Assembly (NCBI RefSeq): GCF_017948265.1
Contig: NZ_CP072852.1
Span: 3,224,001-3,288,000 of the forward strand
Direction of reading: 5' to 3'
Length of the DNA stretch: 64,000 nucleotides
From: Rhodoferax sp. PAMC 29310
GTDB taxonomy: Bacteria > Pseudomonadota > Gammaproteobacteria > Burkholderiales > Burkholderiaceae_C
The position numbers and the translations under genes are program-made. The notes under the pieces are model-generated. The model was not told the DNA's origin. It made no database searches and worked only from the letters and a program-made list of their open reading frames with translations. Shown here piece after piece: positions 1 through 7,953 of this stretch (position 1 is its first letter; each line of letters opens with the position of its first letter).

Positions 1-2
1 TT

Positions 3-128
3 CTCACCATCATTGGTATTCCCTTTGGTTTGCAGCACTTGAAGCTGGCAGGCATCGCGCTGGCGCCAATTGGCAAAACCATCGTGGACAAGGACACTGC
101 TGCCGGCGCTGGTTACACAGGGATTTGA
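3..128 (+). CDS. YccF family inner membrane protein, C-terminal fragment
   Basis: The reading frame is open from the window edge and ends at a TGA at 126-128, giving 41 residues. They match the C-terminal repeat of the YccF (DUF307) family: Leu-Thr-Ile-Ile-Gly-Ile-Pro-Phe-Gly followed by a Pro-Ile-Gly-Lys motif near the end. YccF proteins are small integral inner membrane proteins of unknown function. The start lies upstream of the window, so nothing can be said about promoter or operon. The downstream gene is convergent. Confidence 0.8.
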   Translation, partial: LTIIGIPFGLQHLKLAGIALAPIGKTIVDKDTAAGAGYTGI

Positions 129-180
129 CGGAATGGATGCGTTGAGATGGATGGTTTGGCAAGTTAGACCAGGTCAACCT

Positions 181-252
181 AAATTGCTCCTGAATAAATA
201 GCTTTTCACGCCCGTGTTTATTGGGCTAAAGGCCAATTTGGCATCTATTTTG
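181..252 (+). repeat. Dispersed intergenic repeat, copy A
   Basis: This AT-rich stretch contains an AAATTGCTCC start, then GGGCTAAAGGCCAATTTGG and CATCTATTTT. It shares the core with copies at 4616, 10953, 22301 and 43381. It sits between the 3' ends of two convergent genes. Similar elements are widespread between genes in Comamonadaceae genomes; function unknown. Confidence 0.65.
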
Positions 253-302
253 TCGCCCTCGGCTCGCCCGTTGTCACTGGACCGGGTGCAATGGGCTGTG
301 CT

Positions 303-923
303 TTATGCCGGGCGACGCATGTGCAGCAGTTGCTCCGGCCCCACCGTGAAATAGTCTCCCGGGCCCCCGGCGCGCAGCAGATGCCCGGCGCGGGCCGTGT
401 CGTACACCCCGTCTTTCAACAGGCGCTGGGCAATGTGCACCGCCACCACTTCGCCCAGTACCAGCCAGGTCGGCACGGTGTCGCCGCTGATGCTTTGCAA
501 CTGCACGATTTGCGTGCAACGGCATTCAAAGCTCACCGGGCTTTGCTCCACGCGGGGCACATTCACCAGCCGTGAGGCCACGGGCGTTAACCCGGCCAGC
601 ACAAACTCATCCACCTCAGGCGGCACGGCCGCGCAGGTCTGGTTCATGGGCTGGGCCAGATCATGCGTCACCAGGTTCCAGACAAACTCGCCCGTCTGCT
701 GCACATTGCGCAGCGTGTCCTTGGCGCCAATGCTGGCAAACCCCACGATGGGCGGGGTGTAGTTGAAGGCGTTGAAAAAGCTGTAGGGCGCCAGGTTGAC
801 CGAGCCATTGCTTCCCTTGGACGAAATCCAGCCGATGGGGCGTGGTCCTACGATGGCGTTGAATGGGTCATGCGGTAACCCATGACCGTGGCGGGGTTCG
901 TAAAAGTGAATCGAATCAGACAT
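303..923 (-). CDS. Flavin reductase family protein
   Basis: A 206-residue cytoplasmic protein of the flavin reductase-like, FMN-binding split-barrel family (DIM6/NTAB type). The N-terminal part has the family's Pro-Arg-Pro-Ile-Gly-Trp-Ile-Ser segment (about residues 27-34), followed by Asn-Leu-Ala-Pro-Tyr-Ser-Phe-Phe-Asn, which lines the FMN site. Members reduce FMN with NAD(P)H or serve as the reductase of two-component monooxygenases; no monooxygenase partner is adjacent, so the substrate is unknown. The start ATG at 923 has no strong ribosome binding site. The gene is convergent with yccF and co-directional with the regulator upstream, with a gap of 136 bases. Confidence 0.85.
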   Translation of the reverse strand: MSDSIHFYEPRHGHGLPHDPFNAIVGPRPIGWISSKGSNGSVNLAPYSFFNAFNYTPPIVGFASIGAKDTLRNVQQTGEFVWNLVTHDLAQPMNQTCAAVPPEVDEFVLAGLTPVASRLVNVPRVEQSPVSFECRCTQIVQLQSISGDTVPTWLVLGEVVAVHIAQRLLKDGVYDTARAGHLLRAGGPGDYFTVGPEQLLHMRRPA

Positions 924-1059
924 GGATTGTTCCCAAATGAATCAGCTTGGAAGATACCAAAGTCAGAAAGGCGAAGTTGCGACGCGGACAAAGCCGACGT
1001 GAAAGCGCCCATCCTGGTCGCCCTGTTTCAACCACGGCCTCAAGGTTGAGTGGCGGCGG

Positions 1060-3039
1060 TCAAGTTCGGTTACTGGGGATGCCGGCACTGAGCAATGCCT
1101 GCGCCATCAACGCCTGGTGAGGCGCCATCTTGTGAGGGAAGCTGCGCTCGAAGACGCGGACTGAATAGCCGGGGTGGTCGCTGCAGGCGCGTTGTGCGAA
1201 GGCCCGGGCCTCGGCCGGACGTCCTGCAAGTGCCAGACAGGCGCCCGCGATGGCATGAATGTGGAAATGCGCGTTGGGCTCGGCCGTGGCCTGAACGCTC
1301 CAGGCGGCCGCCTCGTCGTATTTACCCTCAATCGCAAGTGATACCGCCCGCGCGCCCTCAACGGCAAAGAGGAGCGGATCGAGCGGGCTCAGCCGCTCGG
1401 CGGCGGCGAGTTCGGGCAGTGCCTGCATCGGCACCCCCGCATGCACCTGAATGAATCCGAGGGCGTAGTGCCCCTGCGCAAAGTTCGGGTTGATGAGGAG
1501 TGAGCGGCTCACGGATTGCAGCGCCTGGTCGTGTTCGCGTGCCAAAAACTGCGCCCGCCCCAATGTCCAGTACCCCATCGCGTCCCGCGGGTCGAGTTCG
1601 ATGCTTTGTAGCCCATGCTCAAGCGCCAAGGCGACCTCAGCCCCTGGCACGGGTACGGCATTGAGAAACGCGCGCGAGTAATGGGTGAACGAAAGCCCGG
1701 CATGGGCACGCGCAAAGCGGGTGTCAAGCGCCAGCGCACGAAGCAGCAGAGCATGGGCCTGCTCGGTATGCTGGGCCGTGAAATGAAAGCAGTGCCACAT
1801 CGCCCGGTGATAGCACTCCCAGGCGCTGAGGTCTTCGGGTGCCTTCGACCGCGCCCGTTCCACCTCCGCGCGCGCGATTTCCGGCTCGATGGCCGAGGCG
1901 ATGGCGGTCGATACATCGTCCTGCACCGAAAACAGATCGCCCAGTGGCCGGTCGAAATGCTCACTCCAAAGCACGGTGTTGCGCAGCGAGTCGGCCAGCG
2001 TCACGGTGATGCGCACCCTCCGGTCGAGCCGCTGTGTCGTGCCATGCACCAGATAGCGCACGCCCAGCATCTGGCCGGCACGGGCCAGATCGGTCGTGCT
2101 GGCTGAAAACCGGGCTGCAGAGGCACGCGCTGTCACAAACAGACCTCGCAGGCGGCCGAGCGAAAGCGTCAGGTCGGAGGCCAGGCCCAGGGCGAGCACC
2201 GAGCCGCTGCCATGCCCGCCGAGATCGGTGAACCCCAGCACGGCGACCGACGGCTTGTCAGGGAGTTCGAGTGCCGAAGCCGGAGCGAGGCCGCGCCAGC
2301 TGGCCACCAAGGCATGGTCTGACAGGCCTTCCGCCCGGTAGCGCGTCCGCATGCGCTCAAGCGCATCGCGCGCACGCGTTTGGCCGTCGACTTCGACCGA
2401 GCGGGCGAGGTACTGGGCATTCGACTCGGTGTCGAAGGGGTCGAGCACCACGCGTTTGCGCGCCGTTGCCAGCGCAACGTCGGGATTGCTGGCGCGGGCG
2501 CTCTGCTCGTCGAGCACCTGGCGATACAGCTGGCGCACCGTTTCACGCTCGCCGTCGATCCAGAGTTGAAAATTGTTACCAAGCGCCAGATCCAAGTCGG
2601 CGGGGTAGTTTGAGGCGAGGGTTTTTTCCAGCGCACTCAGCTGCGCATCACTCACGTCAGAGGCGTTGAGCCCTAGCAGCGCCTTGGCCTCCACAACGTC
2701 GACCGTGACGAGCGTCGAATCGAGGGCGATGCCCTGTGCGTCGGCCTGCAAGGCCTGACCGCGCGGTGTTTCAAGCAGTGGACGCAGTTTGCTGAGACTC
2801 CAGCGCAAGGCCGCTCGTGGGTCGGCGGCGGACTCCCACAGCAACTCACACAAGGCCTCGCGGCGAACCGGGCGCGCCTCAATCGCGAGGTAGGCCAGCA
2901 AGGCCCGCGTCTTGCGCGACTTCGGAAGCGCGCGAGGGGCGCCGTTGCACAGCAGGGCGGTGTCGCCCAGCAGGTGCAGAAGCAGCGGTTTAGCGTGGCT
3001 AGCCATGGTTTTTTTATTGGATCCGGCCCCCATGAACAT
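1060..3039 (-). CDS. BTAD/SARP-like transcriptional regulator with TolB-like and TPR domains
   Basis: A 659-residue protein. Residues about 20-110 form an OmpR/SARP-type winged helix (Lys-Thr-Arg-Ala-Leu-Leu-Ala-Tyr-Leu-Ala, then Arg-Trp-Ser-Leu-Ser-Lys-Leu-Arg). A bacterial transcriptional activator (BTAD) helical domain follows to about 250. A TolB-like segment starts near 262 (Lys-Pro-Ser-Val-Ala-Val-Leu-Gly-Phe) and TPR repeats fill the rest. This architecture is known from the CadC/adenylate-cyclase-related regulators of proteobacteria; the ligand is generally unknown. The alternative start at 3006 (Met-Ala-Ser-His) is equally plausible. It is divergent from the DUF1326-DUF2182 pair 149 bases away, which is therefore its most likely target; this is inference. 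Confidence 0.8.
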   Translation of the reverse strand: MFMGAGSNKKTMASHAKPLLLHLLGDTALLCNGAPRALPKSRKTRALLAYLAIEARPVRREALCELLWESAADPRAALRWSLSKLRPLLETPRGQALQADAQGIALDSTLVTVDVVEAKALLGLNASDVSDAQLSALEKTLASNYPADLDLALGNNFQLWIDGERETVRQLYRQVLDEQSARASNPDVALATARKRVVLDPFDTESNAQYLARSVEVDGQTRARDALERMRTRYRAEGLSDHALVASWRGLAPASALELPDKPSVAVLGFTDLGGHGSGSVLALGLASDLTLSLGRLRGLFVTARASAARFSASTTDLARAGQMLGVRYLVHGTTQRLDRRVRITVTLADSLRNTVLWSEHFDRPLGDLFSVQDDVSTAIASAIEPEIARAEVERARSKAPEDLSAWECYHRAMWHCFHFTAQHTEQAHALLLRALALDTRFARAHAGLSFTHYSRAFLNAVPVPGAEVALALEHGLQSIELDPRDAMGYWTLGRAQFLAREHDQALQSVSRSLLINPNFAQGHYALGFIQVHAGVPMQALPELAAAERLSPLDPLLFAVEGARAVSLAIEGKYDEAAAWSVQATAEPNAHFHIHAIAGACLALAGRPAEARAFAQRACSDHPGYSVRVFERSFPHKMAPHQALMAQALLSAGIPSNRT

Positions 3040-3188
3040 CAGGCGGTCGGCAGTGAAGTATCAAACCCATTGAAGAAAACTACAACGGCCATTCAAACGC
3101 TGATGCAAACACCGGGCTTTCATTATGGGCACATTGGCGATTCTGTCTATCCGGCTCATCTCAATCAACCTCGACAAGGAGAAACATC

Positions 3189-3791
3189 ATGACCCAGTGG
3201 AATCTCAATGGAACCTATTTCGAAGCTTGCAACTGCGAGGCTGCCTGTCCCTGCATTTTCACCAGTCCGCCCACCGAGGGCGACTGCAAAGCCCTTGTCG
3301 CCTGGCACATCAACAAGGGCGAGTACAACGGCACCTCGCTGGACGGTTTGAATGTCGCCTTGGCCGTGCATGCGCCGGGCACCATGGTGGCGACCAAATG
3401 GCAGGTGGCCGCCTATTTTGACGACAAGGCCAGCGCGGCACAAAACGACGCACTGCACGCTATTTTTGGCGGCAAAGCCGGTGGCCACCCGGCCGTTCTG
3501 GCCTCCTTCATCGGCGAGATGGTGGGCGCCAAGAATGTGCCCATGGTCTACCGCGCCGATGGTCGCAAAAGCAGCCTGTCCATTCCCGGCATTGCCGAGG
3601 CCGACATTGAGCAACTCGACGGCCAGGGCGGTGGGCCAATCACGATCGAAGGCCACCCCCTTTGTATTGCCCCCGGCAAAGCGGCCACGGTCGCGCGGGC
3701 CAGTCGCTTTAGCCTGAAAGACCACGGTTGGGGCTGGCAATTCTCGGGTCGCAGCGGCTTGATGTCGGACTTCGCCTACCAATCGGAGTAA
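3189..3791 (+). CDS. DUF1326 domain-containing protein
   Basis: A 200-residue soluble protein matching DUF1326 over its whole length. Features are the N-terminal Tyr-Phe-Glu-Ala-Cys-Asn-Cys-Glu motif, then Ala-Cys-Pro-Cys at about residues 18-21, giving a Cys-rich head that looks suited to metal or thiol chemistry. The biochemical function of the family is not known. The start at 3189 is set by an AAGGAG ribosome binding site 6-7 bases upstream. DUF1326 is commonly found next to DUF2182 membrane proteins, as here, 5 bases upstream of the next start, so the two probably act together. Confidence 0.85.
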   Translation: MTQWNLNGTYFEACNCEAACPCIFTSPPTEGDCKALVAWHINKGEYNGTSLDGLNVALAVHAPGTMVATKWQVAAYFDDKASAAQNDALHAIFGGKAGGHPAVLASFIGEMVGAKNVPMVYRADGRKSSLSIPGIAEADIEQLDGQGGGPITIEGHPLCIAPGKAATVARASRFSLKDHGWGWQFSGRSGLMSDFAYQSE

Positions 3792-3796
3792 GCACG

Positions 3797-4574
3797 ATGC
3801 GCGCTCCAAGCAACTTGATCCCCGGCGCGGTGCTGCGCCATGCGCCGGTGTGGATCGGCATGGCGGCGGTCATCGCCGTGAGTTGGCTTTACCTCGGCCA
3901 GATGAGCGGGAGCATGTGGGCGATGGGCGGCGGCGCCTCGGCGCATGCGGGAATGGCCATGGGGGATGCGGGCGCGCCCCCGCTGGTGGCGGTGTTCGCC
4001 ATGTGGGCTGTCATGATGATCGCCATGATGCTGCCCACGGTGTCACCCTCGGCCTCGGTGTTTTCCAGCCTGGCGGCCCGGCGAGATCCGCTGCGCAGCA
4101 GCCGCGCCACCGCCATCTATATCGCTGCCTACGTGACGCCGTGGATCGCCTTCGCGGCCCCCGCCGCCCTGCTGCAGTGGGCGCTGACCCATTCCCTGCT
4201 GCTCGACCCCATGGCCCGCAGCACGAGTGCGCTGTTGAGCGCGGCCCTACTGCTTGGCGCAGGTCTCTACCAGTTCACGCCACTGAAAACCGCCTGCTTG
4301 TCCAAATGCCGCTCGCCGCTCGCCTTCTTCATGGCCAAGTGGCGCGCTGGTGCTTGGCCTGGCGCACGGTGGCTACTGCGTGGCCTGTTGCTGGGCGCTG
4401 ATGGCGGTCATGTTTGTCGTGGGCGCCATGAACTTGGCCTGGATGGGGCTTCTCACCGCCCTTGTACTGGGCGAGAAAGTTATTCCGCCGGCTTGGCATT
4501 TCGACCAGGTGGTTGGCGCTGCGCTCGTCACGTCGAGTGTGTGGGTGGCTGCGAGCGCATGGCTGGGAATGTGA
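3797..4574 (+). pseudogene. DUF2182 membrane protein, frameshifted
   Basis: A predicted metal-binding integral membrane protein (DUF2182) read in two frames. The first frame runs from ATG 3797 through Ala-Met-Trp-Ala-Val-Met-Met-Ile-Ala-Met-Met-Leu-Pro and Cys-Leu-Ser-Lys-Cys-Arg-Ser-Pro to Lys-Trp at about 4340. The typical remainder (Ala-Leu-Val-Leu-Gly-Leu-Ala-His-Gly-Gly-Tyr-Cys, then Cys-Cys-Trp-Ala-Leu-Met) is in another frame from about 4348 and stops at 4574. Family members usually read Trp-Arg-Asp-Gly-x-x-Gly-Ala-Leu here. About 17 bases (3n+2) therefore appear deleted. Continued reading of the first frame gives an unrelated tail to 4594. It is either a recent pseudogene or a sequence error. 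Confidence 0.75.
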
Positions 4575-4615
4575 TCACGCCAATGAAACGGTGAGACAAC
4601 AAGCGCCATCTTTAT

Positions 4616-4680
4616 CAAATTGATAGCGTCTTTCGCAGGTATTCAAAGGGCCAGAAGCCGATTTGGCAACTATTTTATAA
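4616..4680 (+). repeat. Dispersed intergenic repeat, copy B
   Basis: It begins CAAATTGATAGCG and contains GGGCCAGAAGCCGATTTGG followed by CAACTATTTT. It lies just downstream of the DUF2182 gene and is close in sequence to copy C at 10953. Confidence 0.7.
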
Positions 4681-4836
4681 GCCAATCAAGGCACCAACTT
4701 CCCTCCGACTCCACCTGTCTCAACGTACCTTGACCTGGCTGCTCCAGACCAGCCATTCCAGCCCGCAGGCGTTCGCCTGCACAGCCAGCACCACTGAACT
4801 CAGCACTGCCATCGCAGCATCCATTCGTCACTGCTG

Positions 4837-7800
4837 GTGGCAATGACAATGGGTGGGAATGTCGTTAGACTAGCCTTTCGCCTCCGTGGCCGATCGACAG
4901 CCATCGCGATACCATTCATGGCCACTATGATGACAAAAAGTCAAAAAAGAAGTCGAGCCGCCCAAAGCCAAGCCGGCGCCACGCTCGCACAAACTGCCGC
5001 GGTCCCCGACACAGCAGTCTCCCTCTCCCCCGCCTTTCCCATTGTCGGCATAGGCGCCTCCGCCGGAGGGCTGGCCGCGTTTGAGGCCTTTTTCTCCGGC
5101 ATGCCCGCAGACATTGACCCCGGCATGGCCTTTGTGCTGATTCAGCACCTGGCGCCAGACCGCAAAAGCATGCTCGCAGACCTGATTCGCCGCTATACCC
5201 GCATGAAGGTGTTTGAGGTGAAGGACGGCGTGCAGGTCCTGTCCAATTGCGTCTACATCATCCCGCCTAACTACGACATGGCCTTTCTGAACGGCAGCTT
5301 GCACCTGCTGGATCCAGTCGCCGCACGGGGTCATCGTTTGCCGATTGATTACTTTTTCCGCTCCCTGGCCGAGGACCAGCGCGAGATGGCCATCGGCATC
5401 GTGCTTTCGGGCACGGGAAGTGACGGCACCTTGGGTGTGCGCGCCATCAAAGGCGCGGGTGGCATGGTGATGGCACAAAACATCGCGTCGAGCGAATTTG
5501 ACGGCATGCCCAGCAGCGCGATTGACACCGGGCTGGTGGACTACCAGCTTCCCCCGGCCGAGATGCCCGCGCAATTGCTGGCGTACGCCGCACACGCTTT
5601 TGGAAAGCTGCCCTGTGTGGGCGTTCCGAACAATTCCAAGGTCGAAAATGCTCTTCAAAAAATATTTGTGCTGCTGCGCACCCAGACCGGTCACGATTTT
5701 TCGCAATACAAGCCCAACACCATTTTTCGGCGCATTGAGCGGCGAATGGCGGTGCACCAGCTGGAGAGCATTGATGCGTACGTGAAATGCCTGCAACAAA
5801 CGGCGCCCGAGGTCGAGGCCTTGTTCAGGGACTTGCTCATTGGCGTGACCAACTTCTTTCGCGACCCTGATGCTTTTAAGGCACTCGAAGAGCAGGTGAT
5901 CCCCAAGGTGTTTGCGGGCAAATCCGCAGGTAGCACCGTGCGGGCCTGGTCGGTGGGCTGCTCCACCGGTGAGGAGGCCTATTCGCTGGCAATTTTGCTG
6001 GTCGAGCACATGGAAGCCCTCAAACAAAGCTACACCGTGCAGGTGTTTGCTACGGATATTGACAGCCGCGCCATTGCGAGCGCACGATTGGGCCTGTTTC
6101 CGGCCAGCATCGCGGCAGCCCTGAGTCCGGAGCGATTGGCGCGGTTTTTTACACTGGAACCGGGTGGACAGGCCTATCGAATTCACAAGGCCATTCGTGA
6201 CCTGTTGGTGTTCTCCGAGCAAGATTTGATCAAAGACCCGCCCTTCTCAAAGCTTGACATCATCAGTTGCCGCAACCTGCTGATTTATCTCGATGTCCAA
6301 CTGCAAAAAAGGATCATTCCGTTGTTCCACTACGCGCTCAACCCTACCGGCATGCTGTTTTTGGGCAGCTCCGAGGGTGTGGGCGAGTTCGACGGCCTTT
6401 TTGCCGTGCTGGACCGCAAGGCCAAAATTTATCTGCGCACAGAAGATGAGTTGGGTGTGCGGCGCAGCGCATTGAATCGTTTCATGAGTCCTGCAAACGC
6501 GGCCGATGCGTCCTTGCCCAGTCGCAGTGTGCAGAAAGAGACCACCTCCGTCAGGCCGCCGCTGCGCGAGTTGATGGAGCAGGCACTGCTCAGCCACATT
6601 GCCCCAGCCAGTGCGCTTGTCAATGCCAGCGGAGACATTGTCTATTTGCATGGACGCACCGGCATGTACCTGGAGCCCGCTGCGGGTGAGGCCGGCATTC
6701 AAAACATCCTCAAAATGGCACGGGAAGGACTGGGCCCGGCCTTGAGCACCGCGCTGCACCAGGCGGTGGCCACGCTGGCGACCAGTTTTGCGCCCAACCT
6801 TCGGGTCAAGACCAACGGGCACTTCACCTTGGTGAACTTGAGCGTGCACCCGGTGGCCGCGGCGGCGCCGGATGTCCCCTTGTTCCTGGTGATGCTGCAA
6901 GATGTGCCCGAGCCAGCGGCAGCGGAGGTCGCCCCAAAAAGTGGCGGCGCCGACGCCCAGGAGCGCATCAACGCGCTCACGCAAGAGCTGCGCGCCAAAG
7001 ACGAGTACCTGCAAAGTGCCCGTGAAGAGTTGGAGACCTCCAACGAAGAGCTCAAGTCCAGCAACGAGGAAATGCAGTCGGTCAACGAAGAGCTTCAATC
7101 CACCAACGAAGAACTGGAGACCTCCAAAGAAGAGTTGCAATCCGTCAACGAGGAACTGAGCACCGTCAACACCGAGCTGCAAATCAAGGTGACGGACCTG
7201 TCGCGGTCCAACAATGACATGAACAACCTGCTGGCGGGCACCGGCGTGGGTACGGTGTTTGTCGATTTTCAGCTGCGCATTCTGCGCTTTACCCCGGCGG
7301 CCAGCGCCATCATCAACCTGATTTTGTCGGATGTGGGCCGCCCTGTGGGGCACATTGTGTCCAACCTGGTGGGCTACACCGACATGGTGGCTGACATCCA
7401 TGCTGTGCTGGCCGATCTGGTGCCGATTGAGCGCGAAGTGCAAACCCCTGACGGCCGCTGGTACACCCTGCGCATCCAGCCCTACCGCACGCTGGACAAC
7501 GTGATCGAGGGCGCTGTAATCTCGTTTGTGGACATTACCGAGGTGGTGAGTACGCGCCAGGCGCTAAAAAGTGCCAACGACCTGATGCGTCTGGCGGTGG
7601 TGGTGCGGGACGCGCATGACGCTATTACCGTGCAAGATCTGACCGGCCGTACCCTGGCCTGGAACCCCGGCGCGGTGCGTTTGTATGGCTGGACCGAGGC
7701 GCAGGCGCTGCAACTAAATGTGCGCGAGCGCATTCCTGAAGCCAAGCGAGCCGGCGCGCTGGAAACCCTGACCAAGCTCAGCCGCGCCGAAGTGCTTGAG

Positions 7801-7953
7801 CCCTACATGACTCAGCGCTTGACTTCAACGGGAGCGGTGTTGGATGTCTCCATCATTTCCACCGCCTTGATCGATGAAGACGACAAGATGTATGCCATTG
7901 CCACCACCGAGCGAGCCAAGCCGGTCGGTATCGCCGCCGGAGACGCCGTGTGA
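4837..7953 (+). CDS. CheB methylesterase-CheR methyltransferase-PAS hybrid protein
   Basis: A 1038-residue signalling protein. Residues about 68-245 are a CheB methylesterase domain. Its likely triad is Ser75 in Gly-Ala-Ser-Ala-Gly-Gly, His104 in Gln-His-Leu-Ala-Pro-Asp, and Asp196 in Thr-Gly-Ser-Asp-Gly. Residues about 270-520 are CheR: the N-terminal helical domain and an S-adenosylmethionine fold with Gly-Cys-Ser-Thr-Gly-Glu-Glu and Ser-Cys-Arg-Asn-Leu-Leu. A heptad region rich in Asn-Glu-Glu-Leu repeats (about 705-785) is a long coiled coil. Two PAS-like domains follow. Such hybrids are thought to work outside classical chemotaxis, often upstream of histidine kinases or c-di-GMP enzymes. 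No good ribosome binding site precedes 4837; starts at 4918 or 4927 are also likely. The next gene overlaps its stop. Confidence 0.9.
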   Translation: MAMTMGGNVVRLAFRLRGRSTAIAIPFMATMMTKSQKRSRAAQSQAGATLAQTAAVPDTAVSLSPAFPIVGIGASAGGLAAFEAFFSGMPADIDPGMAFVLIQHLAPDRKSMLADLIRRYTRMKVFEVKDGVQVLSNCVYIIPPNYDMAFLNGSLHLLDPVAARGHRLPIDYFFRSLAEDQREMAIGIVLSGTGSDGTLGVRAIKGAGGMVMAQNIASSEFDGMPSSAIDTGLVDYQLPPAEMPAQLLAYAAHAFGKLPCVGVPNNSKVENALQKIFVLLRTQTGHDFSQYKPNTIFRRIERRMAVHQLESIDAYVKCLQQTAPEVEALFRDLLIGVTNFFRDPDAFKALEEQVIPKVFAGKSAGSTVRAWSVGCSTGEEAYSLAILLVEHMEALKQSYTVQVFATDIDSRAIASARLGLFPASIAAALSPERLARFFTLEPGGQAYRIHKAIRDLLVFSEQDLIKDPPFSKLDIISCRNLLIYLDVQLQKRIIPLFHYALNPTGMLFLGSSEGVGEFDGLFAVLDRKAKIYLRTEDELGVRRSALNRFMSPANAADASLPSRSVQKETTSVRPPLRELMEQALLSHIAPASALVNASGDIVYLHGRTGMYLEPAAGEAGIQNILKMAREGLGPALSTALHQAVATLATSFAPNLRVKTNGHFTLVNLSVHPVAAAAPDVPLFLVMLQDVPEPAAAEVAPKSGGADAQERINALTQELRAKDEYLQSAREELETSNEELKSSNEEMQSVNEELQSTNEELETSKEELQSVNEELSTVNTELQIKVTDLSRSNNDMNNLLAGTGVGTVFVDFQLRILRFTPAASAIINLILSDVGRPVGHIVSNLVGYTDMVADIHAVLADLVPIEREVQTPDGRWYTLRIQPYRTLDNVIEGAVISFVDITEVVSTRQALKSANDLMRLAVVVRDAHDAITVQDLTGRTLAWNPGAVRLYGWTEAQALQLNVRERIPEAKRAGALETLTKLSRAEVLEPYMTQRLTSTGAVLDVSIISTALIDEDDKMYAIATTERAKPVGIAAGDAV

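Noticed and set aside
4870..6222. A 450-codon open frame antisense to the CheB-CheR gene
   Set aside because: The plus strand shows complete catalytic motifs; the antisense translation is low-complexity His/Gln-rich sequence typical of shadows.
7020..7190. Repeated Asn-Glu-Glu-Leu units in the CheB-CheR protein as a DNA repeat array
   Set aside because: The repetition is at protein level and forms the coiled-coil linker known in this architecture.
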